A stretch of DNA of 64,000 nt from Lachnospiraceae bacterium (GCA_022796795.1 JAAWJI010000008.1:1-64000), one strand, 5' to 3'. Positions 16,988 to 27,348 are shown, counted from the stretch's first letter. A program made the numbers and translations. The notes: generated by a model from the sequence alone, not told the origin.

Positions 16988-19600
16988 ATGGCGCAGATGA
17001 CCCCCATGATGCAGCAATATGTAAAGACCAAGGAGGAATATAAAGACTGTATTCTTTTTTACCGCCTGGGCGATTTTTATGAGATGTTTTTTGACGATGC
17101 GGTTAAGGTGTCCCAGGAGCTGGAGCTGACCCTTACGGGAAAGGACTGCGGTCTTGATAAACGGGCGCCCATGTGCGGTATTCCCTACCATGCGGTGGAG
17201 GGGTATCTGAATAAGCTGGTTTCCCGGGGATATAAGGTGGCGATTTGCGAGCAGGTAGAGGATCCAAAGCTTGCCAAGGGACTGGTGAAGCGGGAGGTGA
17301 TCCGCATTGTGACGCCGGGAACCAATTGGAATCCTCAGGCTCTGGATGAGTCTCGCAATAATTATATTATGTGTATTGCCTATCTTTCGGACCGCTTTGG
17401 ACTGTCCATTGCGGACGTGACCACCGGAGATTATTTTGTCACTGAGGTGGATAAGGACCGGCGCCTCCTGGACGAGATTCAGAAGTTTTCCCCCTCAGAG
17501 ATCATCTGCAATCACGCCTTTTATCTCAGTGGCATTGATGTGGAGGATTTGCGGACTAGACTGGGCATGGCGGTTTACGACCTGGAGGACTGGTACTTTG
17601 ACGACGAGCTGTGTCCTAGGGTCTTAAAGGAGCACTTTCATGTATCGTCCCTGGAGGGATTAGGCGTTAGCGACATGGAGCTGGGAGTTCTTGCCGCAGG
17701 GGCCCTGTTGAAATATTTGCAGGAGACCCAAAAAAATGATCTGTCCCACATGACCCATCTCACCCCCTATACTTATGGAAGATATATGCTGCTGGACGGG
17801 TCCACCAGGCGGAATCTGGAGCTGACGGAGACCCTGCGGGAAAAGCAGAAGAAAGGGTCTCTTCTGTGGGTTTTGGATAAGACCCGGACCGCCATGGGAG
17901 CCCGAGCTCTGCGGGGCATGGTGGAGCAGCCACTCCTTGACCGGGAGGAGATTGAAAAGCGTCATGGAGCTGTGGAGGAGCTTAACAGCCAGATGATCAC
18001 CCGGGAGGAGCTGCGGGAATATCTGGGCCCTATCTATGATCTGGAGCGCCTCATCGGCCGCATCAGCTATCAGACTGCAAATCCCCGGGACCTTCTGGCT
18101 TTCAAAACCTCCCTTTCCATGCTGCCTCCCATCCGGACCCTGCTAGCCGGATTTGAGAGTCCCCTGTTAAAGGAGCTTTTTCAGGAGCTGGATCCCCTGG
18201 AGGATCTGTACCAGCAGATTGAGGAGGCTATCTGTGAGGAGCCGCCCATTTCCCTGCGGGACGGGGAGATCATCAAAGACGGCTATCATCCGGATGTGGA
18301 TAAATACCGACATGCCAAGACCGAGGGGAAGAACTGGTTGGCTCAGCTGGAGGTGCGGGAGCGAGAGCGGACCGGCATCAAGAATCTGCGGGTAAAATTC
18401 AATAAGGTCTTTGGCTATTACCTGGAGGTGACCAACTCCTACAAAAATCTGGTGCCCGAGGATTATATGCGCAAGCAGACACTGGTCAACGCGGAGCGGT
18501 ATATCACGCCGGAGCTAAAAGAGCTGGAGGATACCATTCTGGGTGCGGAGGACCGTTTGAACAGTTTGGAGTATGAGCTGTTTTGCCAGCTGCGGGATCA
18601 GATCGCAGGCCAGGTGCTGCGGATTCAGCAGACTGCCAAGGCTGTTGCGCAGCTGGATGTGTTTGCTGCCCTTTCCTTTGTGGCCCAGCGGAACAATTAT
18701 GTGCGCCCCATGATGAATGAAAAAGGCGTGATTGATATTAAAAACGGTCGTCATCCTGTGGTAGAGCAGATGATCAGCAACGATATGTTTATTGCCAACG
18801 ATACCTATCTGGATAACGGTTCCCAGAGAATTTCCGTCATCACAGGCCCCAATATGGCGGGAAAGTCCACCTACATGCGTCAGACGGCCCTGATTGTGCT
18901 GCTGGCCCAGATCGGCAGCTTTGTGCCGGCAGAGCATGCTAAGATCGGCATTGTAGACCGGATTTTTACCCGGGTGGGAGCCTCCGACGATCTGGCTTCG
19001 GGGCAGAGCACCTTTATGGTTGAGATGAATGAGGTAGCCAATATCCTGCGCAATGCCACCGGAAAAAGCCTGCTGATTCTGGATGAGATCGGACGGGGCA
19101 CCAGCACCTTTGACGGCCTGTCTATTGCCTGGGCAGTCATTGAGCATATCAGTAATCCACGGATTCTGGGAGCCAAGACCTTGTTTGCCACCCACTATCA
19201 TGAGCTGACGGAGCTGGAGGGAAGTCTGGACGGAGTTCACAATTATTGTATAGCCGTGAAGGAAAAGGGAGACGATATTGTATTCCTGCGCAAGATTGTA
19301 AAGGGAGGCGCGGACAAGAGCTACGGCATCCAGGTGGCCAAGCTGGCAGGCGTGCCGGATCCGGTAATTGAGCGGGCCAAGAAATTGCTGGCCGGTCTTG
19401 TGGCCGCGGATCTGGCGGCCCGGAGAAAGGTGGCGCCCCAGGAGCTGGGCATGGAGATGGAGCAGATTTCCCTTATGGACGCGGTAAAGGACGATGATAT
19501 TATCCTGGAGCTTCGGGATCTGGATTTGTCCAACCTGACGCCTATTGAGGCCTTAAATACCCTGTACCGCATACAGACAAAGATCAAAAACAGATGGTGA
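16988..19600 (+). CDS. mutS: DNA mismatch repair protein MutS
   Basis: An 870-residue mismatch-recognition ATPase. The N-terminal mismatch-binding domain opens with MTPMMQQYVKTKEEYKDCIL and FYRLGDFYEMFFDDA, the Phe-x-Glu reading motif being FYEMF. The core and clamp follow, then the ABC-type ATPase with Walker A GPNMAGKST (about 624), DEIGRGTSTFDG and ATHYHEL. The start at 16988 has GAGAGG 8 bp upstream; the in-frame ATG at 16949 lacks a ribosome site. mutL follows 5 bp downstream and miaA after that, a common Clostridia and Bacillus order. Confidence 0.97.
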   Translation: MAQMTPMMQQYVKTKEEYKDCILFYRLGDFYEMFFDDAVKVSQELELTLTGKDCGLDKRAPMCGIPYHAVEGYLNKLVSRGYKVAICEQVEDPKLAKGLVKREVIRIVTPGTNWNPQALDESRNNYIMCIAYLSDRFGLSIADVTTGDYFVTEVDKDRRLLDEIQKFSPSEIICNHAFYLSGIDVEDLRTRLGMAVYDLEDWYFDDELCPRVLKEHFHVSSLEGLGVSDMELGVLAAGALLKYLQETQKNDLSHMTHLTPYTYGRYMLLDGSTRRNLELTETLREKQKKGSLLWVLDKTRTAMGARALRGMVEQPLLDREEIEKRHGAVEELNSQMITREELREYLGPIYDLERLIGRISYQTANPRDLLAFKTSLSMLPPIRTLLAGFESPLLKELFQELDPLEDLYQQIEEAICEEPPISLRDGEIIKDGYHPDVDKYRHAKTEGKNWLAQLEVRERERTGIKNLRVKFNKVFGYYLEVTNSYKNLVPEDYMRKQTLVNAERYITPELKELEDTILGAEDRLNSLEYELFCQLRDQIAGQVLRIQQTAKAVAQLDVFAALSFVAQRNNYVRPMMNEKGVIDIKNGRHPVVEQMISNDMFIANDTYLDNGSQRISVITGPNMAGKSTYMRQTALIVLLAQIGSFVPAEHAKIGIVDRIFTRVGASDDLASGQSTFMVEMNEVANILRNATGKSLLILDEIGRGTSTFDGLSIAWAVIEHISNPRILGAKTLFATHYHELTELEGSLDGVHNYCIAVKEKGDDIVFLRKIVKGGADKSYGIQVAKLAGVPDPVIERAKKLLAGLVAADLAARRKVAPQELGMEMEQISLMDAVKDDDIILELRDLDLSNLTPIEALNTLYRIQTKIKNRW

Positions 19601-19605
19601 GGAAA

Positions 19606-21828
19606 ATGGGAAGGATACAGGTACTGGATCAGAATACAATCGACAAAATCGCGGCAGGCGAGGTGGTGGAGCGCCCCTCCTCTGTGGTCAAGGAGCTGGT
19701 GGAAAATGCCGTGGACGCAGGAGCCACGGCGATTACCGTGGAGATCAAGGAAGGGGGAACCACCTTCCTGCGGGTCACGGATAATGGAAGCGGCATCCCG
19801 GCGGACCAGGTAAGGCTTGCCTTTCTGCGCCATTCCACCAGCAAAATACGAAAGGTAGAGGACTTGTCTGCTATTGCGTCCCTGGGGTTCCGGGGAGAGG
19901 CGCTTTCCAGCATTGCGGCGGTTTCCATGGTGGAGCTGATTACCAAGGTGCGGGAAGATCAGACGGGAACACGCTACTGTATCGAGGGCGGTGAGGAAAA
20001 GGAACTGGAGGAGACGGCGGCTCCGGAGGGAACCACCTTTTTAATCCGCAGCCTGTTTTACAATACCCCGGCCCGGCGGAAATTCCTCCGGTCTCCCATG
20101 ACAGAGGCCGGGTATATCGGAGATCTCATGGAGCGCATGGCCCTTTCCAGGCCGGATATCTCCTTCCGGTTTGTGAACAATGGCCAGGTCCGTCTGCACA
20201 CGACGGGGAATCACAGCCTGCGGGACGTGATCTACCAGATTTACGGCCGGGAGATCACGGAAAATCTCATTCAGGTGGAGCGGGAGCAGGGCCCTATGCA
20301 GGTGACGGGCTACATTGGCAAACCCCTGATCGGCAGGGGAAACCGGAATTTTGAGACTTATTTTGTAAACGGGCGATATGTGAAGAGCAGCCTTATTGCA
20401 AAGGGAATCGAGGAGGCCTATAAAACCCTGCTTATGCAGCACAAGTACCCTTTTGTGGTTCTGAACTTTGCGGTGGACGGTGGGGAACTGGACGTAAATG
20501 TGCACCCCACCAAGATGGAGATCAGGTTTTCCGATCAGGAGCAGGTTTACCGCTTTGTACAGGAAACCCTGCGGGACGCCCTTTTGGGGCGTGAGCTGAT
20601 TCCCCAGGTGAAGCTTGGGACAGAGGAAAAGGATTGGGGACGGACCGGGAAAGATCTGGTGAAGAAGGAATCCGGAGAGCCGGGAAGGGAAAAGACGCAT
20701 GTTTCGAGCGGGGCAAAAGAGGCATCATCCTGTGGGGAACCGTCCGGACAGAAGGCGGACAGCCTGGAGAAGCCCGGGAAAACTAGCGTCAGAAACGAGA
20801 ACAGAGAGGACAAACAGGCAGAGAAGAATACAGAGGACGGATGGAGACAGGCAGCCCGGGCCTACGAGCCCCGGGAGCGGAACCTGGAATATTTTCTGGA
20901 GGAAATGCAGAAGCGGGTGCGAAAAGCCCACGAGAAGCCAGCAACAGAAAGCGAAATGCAGCCAAAGCTGGCAGCAATGTCAGCGCCGGAAGGGGAGAAA
21001 CAGTCCCTGGAGGACGTTGAATGTCTGTTTGCGGCAGGTTCCCCAAAGAAGCAGGTTTCTGCAGAAAAAAGGCTGCGGGAAAAGAATGACTATGGGCCGC
21101 CAACATCCGGCCAGACGCCTCCTGGGGCACCCGGGCAGGACAGCCAGAGCTTGGGGGAAAGCAGGGGAGAACCGGCCAAGAACCCGACGCCGAAAGCAGA
21201 AGCCCGTCAGCTGGAGCTTTTCGAGGAGAAATTTCTGGATCCCCGGAAGAAAGAGGATATCCGGGTCCTGGGCCAGCTCTTTGAGACTTATTGGCTGGTT
21301 CAAAAAGGGGATACCTTTTATATGATTGACCAGCATGCAGCCCATGAGAAGGTTTTGTTTGAGCGGCTTATGGGGCAGATGGAGCGTCAGGAGGTGCTTT
21401 CCCAGATGGTGAGCCCTCCCCTGGTGCTAAGCTTGAATCTGGCGGAGATCCAGACCCTGGAAAGCTACAAGGAGGCTTTTACCCGCATGGGCTTTGTGGT
21501 GGAGCCCTTTGGTGGAAAGGAATACGCCATTAGTGCGGTTCCCGCGGAGCTCTATGGCATTGCAGAGCGGGAGCTGTTTCTGGAAATGCTGGACAGTCTT
21601 TCTGACAGAGTAAGCCCCAGGGGCAGCAGGATGGTTCTGGAAAGGCTGGCCACCATGTCCTGCAAGGCTGCCGTGAAGGGAAATCAGAGAATGAGCGAAC
21701 GGGAGGCACGGGAGCTGATGGAAGCCTTGTTTACGCTGGAAAACCCCTACACCTGTCCCCATGGGCGTCCCACCATTATATCCATGACACGGCAGGAAAT
21801 TGAGCGGAAATTTAAGCGGATTGTATAA
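19606..21828 (+). CDS. mutL: DNA mismatch repair protein MutL (endonuclease type)
   Basis: A 740-residue MutL. The GHKL ATPase domain shows ELVENAVDAGAT, DNGSGI and GFRGEALSSIAAV. A polar linker of about 200 residues, rich in Glu, Lys, Ser and Pro, spans about 335-545. The C-terminal dimerisation domain has the metal-binding endonuclease motif DQHAAHEKVLFE and a CPHGRPT block. It is recruited by MutS and nicks the daughter strand, as expected in bacteria lacking MutH. The start is ATG 19606 behind GGTGAGG, 5 bp after mutS. Confidence 0.97.
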   Translation: MGRIQVLDQNTIDKIAAGEVVERPSSVVKELVENAVDAGATAITVEIKEGGTTFLRVTDNGSGIPADQVRLAFLRHSTSKIRKVEDLSAIASLGFRGEALSSIAAVSMVELITKVREDQTGTRYCIEGGEEKELEETAAPEGTTFLIRSLFYNTPARRKFLRSPMTEAGYIGDLMERMALSRPDISFRFVNNGQVRLHTTGNHSLRDVIYQIYGREITENLIQVEREQGPMQVTGYIGKPLIGRGNRNFETYFVNGRYVKSSLIAKGIEEAYKTLLMQHKYPFVVLNFAVDGGELDVNVHPTKMEIRFSDQEQVYRFVQETLRDALLGRELIPQVKLGTEEKDWGRTGKDLVKKESGEPGREKTHVSSGAKEASSCGEPSGQKADSLEKPGKTSVRNENREDKQAEKNTEDGWRQAARAYEPRERNLEYFLEEMQKRVRKAHEKPATESEMQPKLAAMSAPEGEKQSLEDVECLFAAGSPKKQVSAEKRLREKNDYGPPTSGQTPPGAPGQDSQSLGESRGEPAKNPTPKAEARQLELFEEKFLDPRKKEDIRVLGQLFETYWLVQKGDTFYMIDQHAAHEKVLFERLMGQMERQEVLSQMVSPPLVLSLNLAEIQTLESYKEAFTRMGFVVEPFGGKEYAISAVPAELYGIAERELFLEMLDSLSDRVSPRGSRMVLERLATMSCKAAVKGNQRMSEREARELMEALFTLENPYTCPHGRPTIISMTRQEIERKFKRIV

Positions 21829-21882
21829 ATGGATGGTGCACGGCAGGACATGCTGTGATTGCCAGGATGGAGGAAGGATTTC

Positions 21883-22860
21883 ATGGAGACGAAGAAGAGA
21901 CCCCTGGTGATTTTGACAGGGCCCACGGCGGTGGGGAAGACCCGGCTTTCCATTGGACTGGCAAAGAGCCTGGAAGGTGAGATTATCTCTGCGGATTCCA
22001 TGCAGGTTTACCGGCACATGGATATCGGTTCGGCAAAGATCCGGCCCTGGGAAATGGAGGGGGTGCCTCATCATCTGGTGGATGTGCTGGAGCCCTTTGA
22101 GGAATTTCATGTGGTTCGTTTTCAGCAGATGGCAAAGGCGGCCATGGAGGAAATCTGGGGAAGGGGGCGGATCCCTATTCTGGTGGGCGGCACCGGGTTT
22201 TATATTCAGGCTGTTTTGTACGATATTGATTTTACAGAGGAGGAGGGGGACCCAAAGTTACGGGAAGGGCTGGAGCAGATTGCCCGGGAGCAGGGGGCGG
22301 AAGCTTTACACAGGCGGCTTATAGAGGTGGATCCGGTTTCCGCAGAGCAGATTCACGCCAACAATGTAAAGCGGGTGATCCGGGCCCTGGAATTCTTTGC
22401 GTTGACGGGAGAGCCTATTTCCGCCCACAACGCCAGCCAGCGGCAGAAGGAATCCCCCTATCTCTTTGCCTATTTTGTGTTGAACGATGACCGGAAGCTT
22501 TTGTACCAGAGGATTGACCAGAGGGTAGAGGAGATGCTTTCGGAAGGCCTGGTGGAGGAGGTTCAGAGACTTCGGGACATGGGCTGCACCCGGGACATGG
22601 GGTCCATGCAGGGGCTTGGATACAAGGAAATCCTGGATTACCTGGAGGGGCGCTGTACCCTGGAGGAGTCGGTCTATGTGCTGAAGCGGGATACCAGACA
22701 TTTTGCCAAGCGGCAGCTGACCTGGTTTAAGCGGGAACGGGATGTGCTGTGGCTGGATAAGCGGGAATACGGCCGTGAGGAGGAACAGATTTTGTCTGCT
22801 ATGGGGAAGCTTTTGCGGGAGAGGGGAATTTGCAAAGAATTCCAAGAGCGGCTGCTATAG
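21883..22860 (+). CDS. miaA: tRNA dimethylallyltransferase
   Basis: A 325-residue enzyme that adds a dimethylallyl group to A37 of tRNAs reading UNN codons (which would include the tRNA-Leu(CAA) in this window). Family motifs are GPTAVGKTRLSIGLA, SADSMQVYRHMDIGSAK, GGTGFYIQA and the C-terminal RDTRHFAKRQLTWFKR. The start is ATG 21883 behind GGAGGAAGG. It lies 54 bp after mutL, probably in the same operon. Confidence 0.96.
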   Translation: METKKRPLVILTGPTAVGKTRLSIGLAKSLEGEIISADSMQVYRHMDIGSAKIRPWEMEGVPHHLVDVLEPFEEFHVVRFQQMAKAAMEEIWGRGRIPILVGGTGFYIQAVLYDIDFTEEEGDPKLREGLEQIAREQGAEALHRRLIEVDPVSAEQIHANNVKRVIRALEFFALTGEPISAHNASQRQKESPYLFAYFVLNDDRKLLYQRIDQRVEEMLSEGLVEEVQRLRDMGCTRDMGSMQGLGYKEILDYLEGRCTLEESVYVLKRDTRHFAKRQLTWFKRERDVLWLDKREYGREEEQILSAMGKLLRERGICKEFQERLL

Positions 22861-22963
22861 ATTCTGAGGGAAGCGTTTTGGACCAAGAGAGAAAACAAAA
22901 ACCAGGAAGCTTCAAAGGATCCAGAATATTGAGGGAAGAAAGAAGAGGAAGGAATGACAGATC

Positions 22964-24304
22964 ATGGAGAGAGAGGATAACAGAGGAGAGGCAGAAAAGC
23001 AGAAAGCCCTGGGGATCCCTGAAATGTATAGAGAGCTGGGGATTAGCCCCCAAACCTATGAGTTTGGAGCACAGGTGGAGGGGGAGCTTCGGTCCCGCTT
23101 TGACGCCATTGACGATACTACGGAGTACAATCAGCTAAAGGTGCTCCACGCCATGCAGCAGTGCAGGGTGGATGCATCCTGTTTTGCGGCTACCAGCGGC
23201 TACGGCTACAATGATTATGGAAGGGATAAGCTGGAGGAGGTGTATGCGGCGGTGTTTCATGCAGAGGACGCTCTGGTGCGTCCCCAGATTGCCTGCGGCA
23301 CCCATGCCCTGGCTGTGGCTTTAAGCGGAAACCTGCGTCCGGGGGACGAGCTGTTTTCCCCGGTGGGGAAGCCCTATGATACCCTGGAGGAGGTCATCGG
23401 GATCCGGCCCTCCAAAGGGTCCCTGAGAGAGTACGGCGTTACCTACCGACAGGTGGATCTTTTGCCGGACGGCAGCTTTGACTATGAGAATATCCAAAAG
23501 GCTCTGAACGAGAGGACGCGTCTGGTAACGATCCAGCGCTCCAAGGGCTATCAGACCCGCCCTACTCTGTCGGTAAAGCGGATTGGAGAGCTGATCGGAT
23601 TTATTAAGGAAAGAAAACCGGATGTAATCTGCATGGTGGACAACTGCTATGGGGAATTTGTGGAGCGCATAGAGCCCACGGATGTGGGAGCGGATCTGTG
23701 CGTGGGTTCTCTGATTAAGAATCCTGGCGGCGGCCTTGCGCCCATTGGCGGTTATATTGTGGGCAGACATGCATATGTGGAACAAGCGGCCTACCGTCTG
23801 ACCTCGCCGGGGCTAGGCAAAGAGGTGGGCGCTTCCCTGGGGGTGCTTCCAAGCTTTTACCAGGGGTTGTTTCTGGCTCCCACCGTGGTGGGAGGAGCAT
23901 TGAAAGGCGCCATTTTTGCAGCGAATCTTTATGAGCGGCTGGGCTTTTCCGTGATACCCAACGGGACGGAGAGCCGCCACGACATTATCCAGGCCGTGAC
24001 CTTTGGAAAACCGGAAGGAGTCATTGCCTTCTGCCAGGGGATCCAGGCAGCTGCTCCGGTGGACAGCTATGTGACGCCAGAGCCCTGGGACATGCCGGGC
24101 TATGACAGTCATGTAATTATGGCTGCGGGAGCCTTTGTCCAGGGATCCTCCATCGAACTGTCGGCGGACGGGCCCATTAAGCCGCCCTATGCCGTGTATT
24201 TTCAGGGGGGTCTCACCTGGCAGCATGCCAAGTGCGGCATCCTCATGTCTTTGCAGAAGCTTGCGGAGGCAGGGCTGGTGAAACTGGAAAGCCCAGGCTT
24301 GTAG
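22964..24304 (+). CDS. Methionine gamma-lyase family PLP protein (YnbB-like)
   Basis: A 446-residue member of the Met_gamma_lyase (aluminium-resistance, YnbB) group of fold-I PLP enzymes. It shows the substrate-loop segment SGYGYNDYGRDKLEEVY, PQIACGTHALAVAL and the likely PLP-lysine segment GSLIKNPGGGLAPIGGYI. The reaction has not been firmly established; a sulfur-amino-acid lyase is likely from the family. Its location downstream of miaA is conserved in Firmicutes. The start at ATG 22964 follows a modest GAGGAAGGA site. Confidence 0.85.
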   Translation: MEREDNRGEAEKQKALGIPEMYRELGISPQTYEFGAQVEGELRSRFDAIDDTTEYNQLKVLHAMQQCRVDASCFAATSGYGYNDYGRDKLEEVYAAVFHAEDALVRPQIACGTHALAVALSGNLRPGDELFSPVGKPYDTLEEVIGIRPSKGSLREYGVTYRQVDLLPDGSFDYENIQKALNERTRLVTIQRSKGYQTRPTLSVKRIGELIGFIKERKPDVICMVDNCYGEFVERIEPTDVGADLCVGSLIKNPGGGLAPIGGYIVGRHAYVEQAAYRLTSPGLGKEVGASLGVLPSFYQGLFLAPTVVGGALKGAIFAANLYERLGFSVIPNGTESRHDIIQAVTFGKPEGVIAFCQGIQAAAPVDSYVTPEPWDMPGYDSHVIMAAGAFVQGSSIELSADGPIKPPYAVYFQGGLTWQHAKCGILMSLQKLAEAGLVKLESPGL

Positions 24305-24380
24305 AGGGGTATGAGAGTCCTGGGGAGGAAAAAAGCTTACCAGGCGGGAATAGAACAGGAAAGAGGAGCAGATAGAACTG

Positions 24381-25628
24381 ATGCAGAAGGAAAAGAGAAA
24401 GGGCAGGCGGGTACTGATTGTGGGGGGCGGAGCCTCCGGCCTTATGGCAGCCGTTACGGCAGCCCGAAACGGGGCAAAGGTGACGGTGCTGGAGTGCCAG
24501 GCGCAGGTGGGAAAGAAGCTTCTGGTTACGGGAAACGGTCGTTGTAACCTGAGCAATGAGAAGCAGGAGGAAGCTTTTTATCACTGTGGCAGTCAGGATT
24601 TTCCATTCAAGGCCTTGTCCTTGTTCGGACTGCCGGAAACTCTGGATTTTTTTCGGGATCTGGGCGTCTATGTGAAGAGCAGAAAGGGATATCTCTATCC
24701 CCACAGCGACCAGGCTTCCTCTGTGGCAGAGGCCTTGCGCATGGAGGCAGAGCATTTGCGGGTGAAGCTTTCCTGTAACACAGAGATTTTGCAGGTGGGA
24801 AAAGGATATGGGGGATTTTTTGTCCGGACCCCGGGCTGGACCTATGAGGCGGAAGCCCTGATTCTGGCCTGCGGTTCCCTGGCATCCGGGGAGGGCAGGC
24901 CGGAAGGATATGCGTACGCCAGGGCTTTTGGACATAAGGTAACCCCCCTGTTTCCTGCCCTGGCGCCTTTGCAGGCCGGAAAGGACTGGCCCTGTGTGCT
25001 TGCCGGAGTCCGGGTGGAGGCAAAAGTGCGCCTCTATGGAGATGGAAAGCTTCTGGCAGAGGATAGGGGGGAGGTTCAGCTGACCGCCTACGGCATCTCT
25101 GGTATTCCGGTGTTTCAGGTAAGCCGTTTTGGAGCCCAGGCCTTGGAACAGGGCATGGAGGTGCGGGCGGAGCTTGGATTTCTGCCCTCCTTTTCCAGGG
25201 AACAGCTGGAGAAACTGCTCGCAGAGCAGCAGAGAAAAAATCCCTATAAGACAGGGGAGGCCTGGCTTGCCGGGCTGCTTCCTGGAAAGCTGATCCCGGT
25301 ATTGCTTAAGCGGGCAGGCATTCAGAAGGGACGAAAATGCGCTGATGTATCCGGAGCAGAGCTGAAAAGGCTGCTTTGTGAGATTAGCTGCTTCCAGACG
25401 CCCATCACAGGCACCCGGGGCTTTTCTCAGGCCCAGGTATGCGCCGGAGGCGTGGATGTGGAACAAATAGATCCAAGGACCATGGAATCTCGCCTGGAAA
25501 AAGGGCTTTTTATCGTGGGGGAGCTTCTGGATGTGGACGGGGCCTGTGGCGGGTATAATCTGCAGTGGGCCTGGACCAGCGGGTATCTGGCCGGCCGGGC
25601 TGCGGCAAATCCTGAAACGAAGGCATAA
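24381..25628 (+). CDS. NAD(P)/FAD-dependent oxidoreductase (HI0933/BaiN-like)
   Basis: A 415-residue flavoprotein of the HI0933/YhiN/BaiN family. The N-terminal FAD dinucleotide fold is clear (VLIVGGGASGLMAAVTAARNG), followed by the family signature GKKLLVTGNGRCNLSN. The C-terminal GELLDVDGACGGYNLQWAWTSG completes FAD binding. In gut Clostridia one family member, BaiN, has been proposed to reduce bile-acid intermediates, but most members have unknown substrates and no other bai gene is here. A second FAD protein follows closely, so the two may act in one pathway. Confidence 0.88.
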   Translation: MQKEKRKGRRVLIVGGGASGLMAAVTAARNGAKVTVLECQAQVGKKLLVTGNGRCNLSNEKQEEAFYHCGSQDFPFKALSLFGLPETLDFFRDLGVYVKSRKGYLYPHSDQASSVAEALRMEAEHLRVKLSCNTEILQVGKGYGGFFVRTPGWTYEAEALILACGSLASGEGRPEGYAYARAFGHKVTPLFPALAPLQAGKDWPCVLAGVRVEAKVRLYGDGKLLAEDRGEVQLTAYGISGIPVFQVSRFGAQALEQGMEVRAELGFLPSFSREQLEKLLAEQQRKNPYKTGEAWLAGLLPGKLIPVLLKRAGIQKGRKCADVSGAELKRLLCEISCFQTPITGTRGFSQAQVCAGGVDVEQIDPRTMESRLEKGLFIVGELLDVDGACGGYNLQWAWTSGYLAGRAAANPETKA

Positions 25629-25677
25629 ACATGACAGAAAGGAAAGCGTTTCGGTTTTGGCCGAAACCGGAAGAAGA

Positions 25678-27348
25678 ATGATTCGAATCGATCAGCTGAA
25701 GCTGCCTGTGGGACATACCCTGCAGGAGCTGTCCAGGAAGGCGGCAAAAGCGTTAAAAATACAGGAATCAGACATGCTTGGGATGAAAATCCGCAAGCGT
25801 TCTCTGGATGCGCGCAGAAAACCTCTGCAGTATGTGTATGTCTTGGACGTGAAGGTGAAACGGGAGGGGCAGGTTTTGAGACGGCTTCGAAGTCCTCAGA
25901 TTCACCTGGTTCAGGAATCCGCCTATGCGTTTCCCAAAGCCGGGGAAGGGAAGCTTAAAAACCGGCCGGTGATCGTGGGCAGCGGACCGGCGGGCTTATT
26001 CTGCGCCCTGATGCTGGCACGGGCCGGCTATGCTCCGGTGGTGCTGGAGCAAGGAGAAGAGGCCCGGAAGCGGCAGGAGACTGTGGAACAGTTCTGGCGC
26101 ACGGGAAAGCTGTGTCCCCATTCCAACGTGCAGTTTGGGGAGGGCGGGGCCGGCACCTTTTCCGACGGAAAGCTTAATACGCTGGTAAAGGATCCCAGGG
26201 GCCTTGGACGGAAGGTGCTGGAACTCTTTGTGGAGGCCGGAGCGCCGGATCAGATTCTCTATGAGAATAAGCCCCACCTGGGTACGGATCTGCTGGTGGG
26301 GATTGTGGAGCATATGCGAAAGGAGATCGAAGCCCTGGGGGGCCAGGTTCTCTTTGGTCAGCAGATGACGGAAATCTGCGTGGAGAGGGGACGTGTACGG
26401 GGGGTGCGGATTCGCCCGGCGCTGCCTGGAGCTAGGGGGCTAGAGCAGGGGCAAGCTTGTTCGTTGGGAAACGAAAGAGAGGCTGAGGAGCAGGGCCGGG
26501 AAGAATGGGAGCTGGAGACGGAAGTGTTGGTGCTGGCCATTGGACACTCGGCCCGGGATACCTTTTCCATGCTGGAGAAGAAGGGGATTCCTATGGAGCA
26601 AAAGGCCTTTGCCGTAGGCGTGCGGATGGAACATCCTCAGGAAATGATTAATTTCTCCCAATATGGGGAAAAGTATCCCAAAGAGCTGCCGGCGGCAGCC
26701 TACAAGGTGACCAGGCACACGGCCTTGGGCCGGGGAGTTTATTCCTTCTGCATGTGCCCCGGAGGCTATGTGGTTAACGCCTCCTCGGAGGCGGGACGCC
26801 TGGCAATCAACGGCATGAGTTATCAGGCCCGGGACGGGCGCAATGCCAACAGCGCAATGATCGTAACCGTGGATCCCCAGGACTTTGGAGGGACGGACAT
26901 TTTAGCGGGGATACGCTTTCAGCGGCAGCTGGAGGAACGGGCCTGGCAGGCAGGGAATGGGAAGATTCCCGTACAGCTTCTGGGAGATTTTCTGAGAGAC
27001 AAGCAAAGCCGGCAGCTGGGAGAAATTGAGCCCTGTATCCGGGGAGAATGGACCTTTGGGGATGTGCGGGGGATTTTTCCCGAGCCTCTTGCCCAGGCTC
27101 TGGGAGAGGGGATCACAGGTTGCGGCCGTCTGATTGCCGGCTTTGACCGGCAGGACGCGGTGCTGTCCGGCGTGGAGAGCCGGACCTCCAGCCCGGTGCG
27201 CATTCTGCGGGACAAATGTCAGGAGAGTCCGGTGAAGGGCCTGTTCCCCTGCGGGGAGGGCGCGGGCTATGCTGGCGGCATTACCTCGGCGGCCATGGAC
27301 GGCATTCGCACGGCGGAGAAAATCCGCAGCCGTTACCAGCCTCTGTGA
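25678..27348 (+). CDS. FAD-dependent dehydrogenase-like protein (COG2509 type)
   Basis: A 556-residue protein with an N-terminal alpha/beta domain (about 1-85, MIRIDQLKLPVGHTLQEL) and an FAD-binding fold starting near residue 98 (PVIVGSGPAGLFCALMLARAG). Further conserved blocks are SNVQFGEGGAGTFSDGKLN and, near the end, GEGAGYAGGITSAAMDGIR. This architecture defines a widespread but uncharacterised Firmicute family. The start is ATG 25678; the longer in-frame extension overlaps the previous gene and has no ribosome site. It lies 49 bp after the BaiN-like gene, probably co-transcribed. Confidence 0.85.
   Translation: MIRIDQLKLPVGHTLQELSRKAAKALKIQESDMLGMKIRKRSLDARRKPLQYVYVLDVKVKREGQVLRRLRSPQIHLVQESAYAFPKAGEGKLKNRPVIVGSGPAGLFCALMLARAGYAPVVLEQGEEARKRQETVEQFWRTGKLCPHSNVQFGEGGAGTFSDGKLNTLVKDPRGLGRKVLELFVEAGAPDQILYENKPHLGTDLLVGIVEHMRKEIEALGGQVLFGQQMTEICVERGRVRGVRIRPALPGARGLEQGQACSLGNEREAEEQGREEWELETEVLVLAIGHSARDTFSMLEKKGIPMEQKAFAVGVRMEHPQEMINFSQYGEKYPKELPAAAYKVTRHTALGRGVYSFCMCPGGYVVNASSEAGRLAINGMSYQARDGRNANSAMIVTVDPQDFGGTDILAGIRFQRQLEERAWQAGNGKIPVQLLGDFLRDKQSRQLGEIEPCIRGEWTFGDVRGIFPEPLAQALGEGITGCGRLIAGFDRQDAVLSGVESRTSSPVRILRDKCQESPVKGLFPCGEGAGYAGGITSAAMDGIRTAEKIRSRYQPL

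Noticed and set aside
24243-25466. 407-codon open frame antisense to the BaiN-like flavoprotein
   Set aside because: Sense frame has a full family match; the antisense translation has no domain and no ribosome site.
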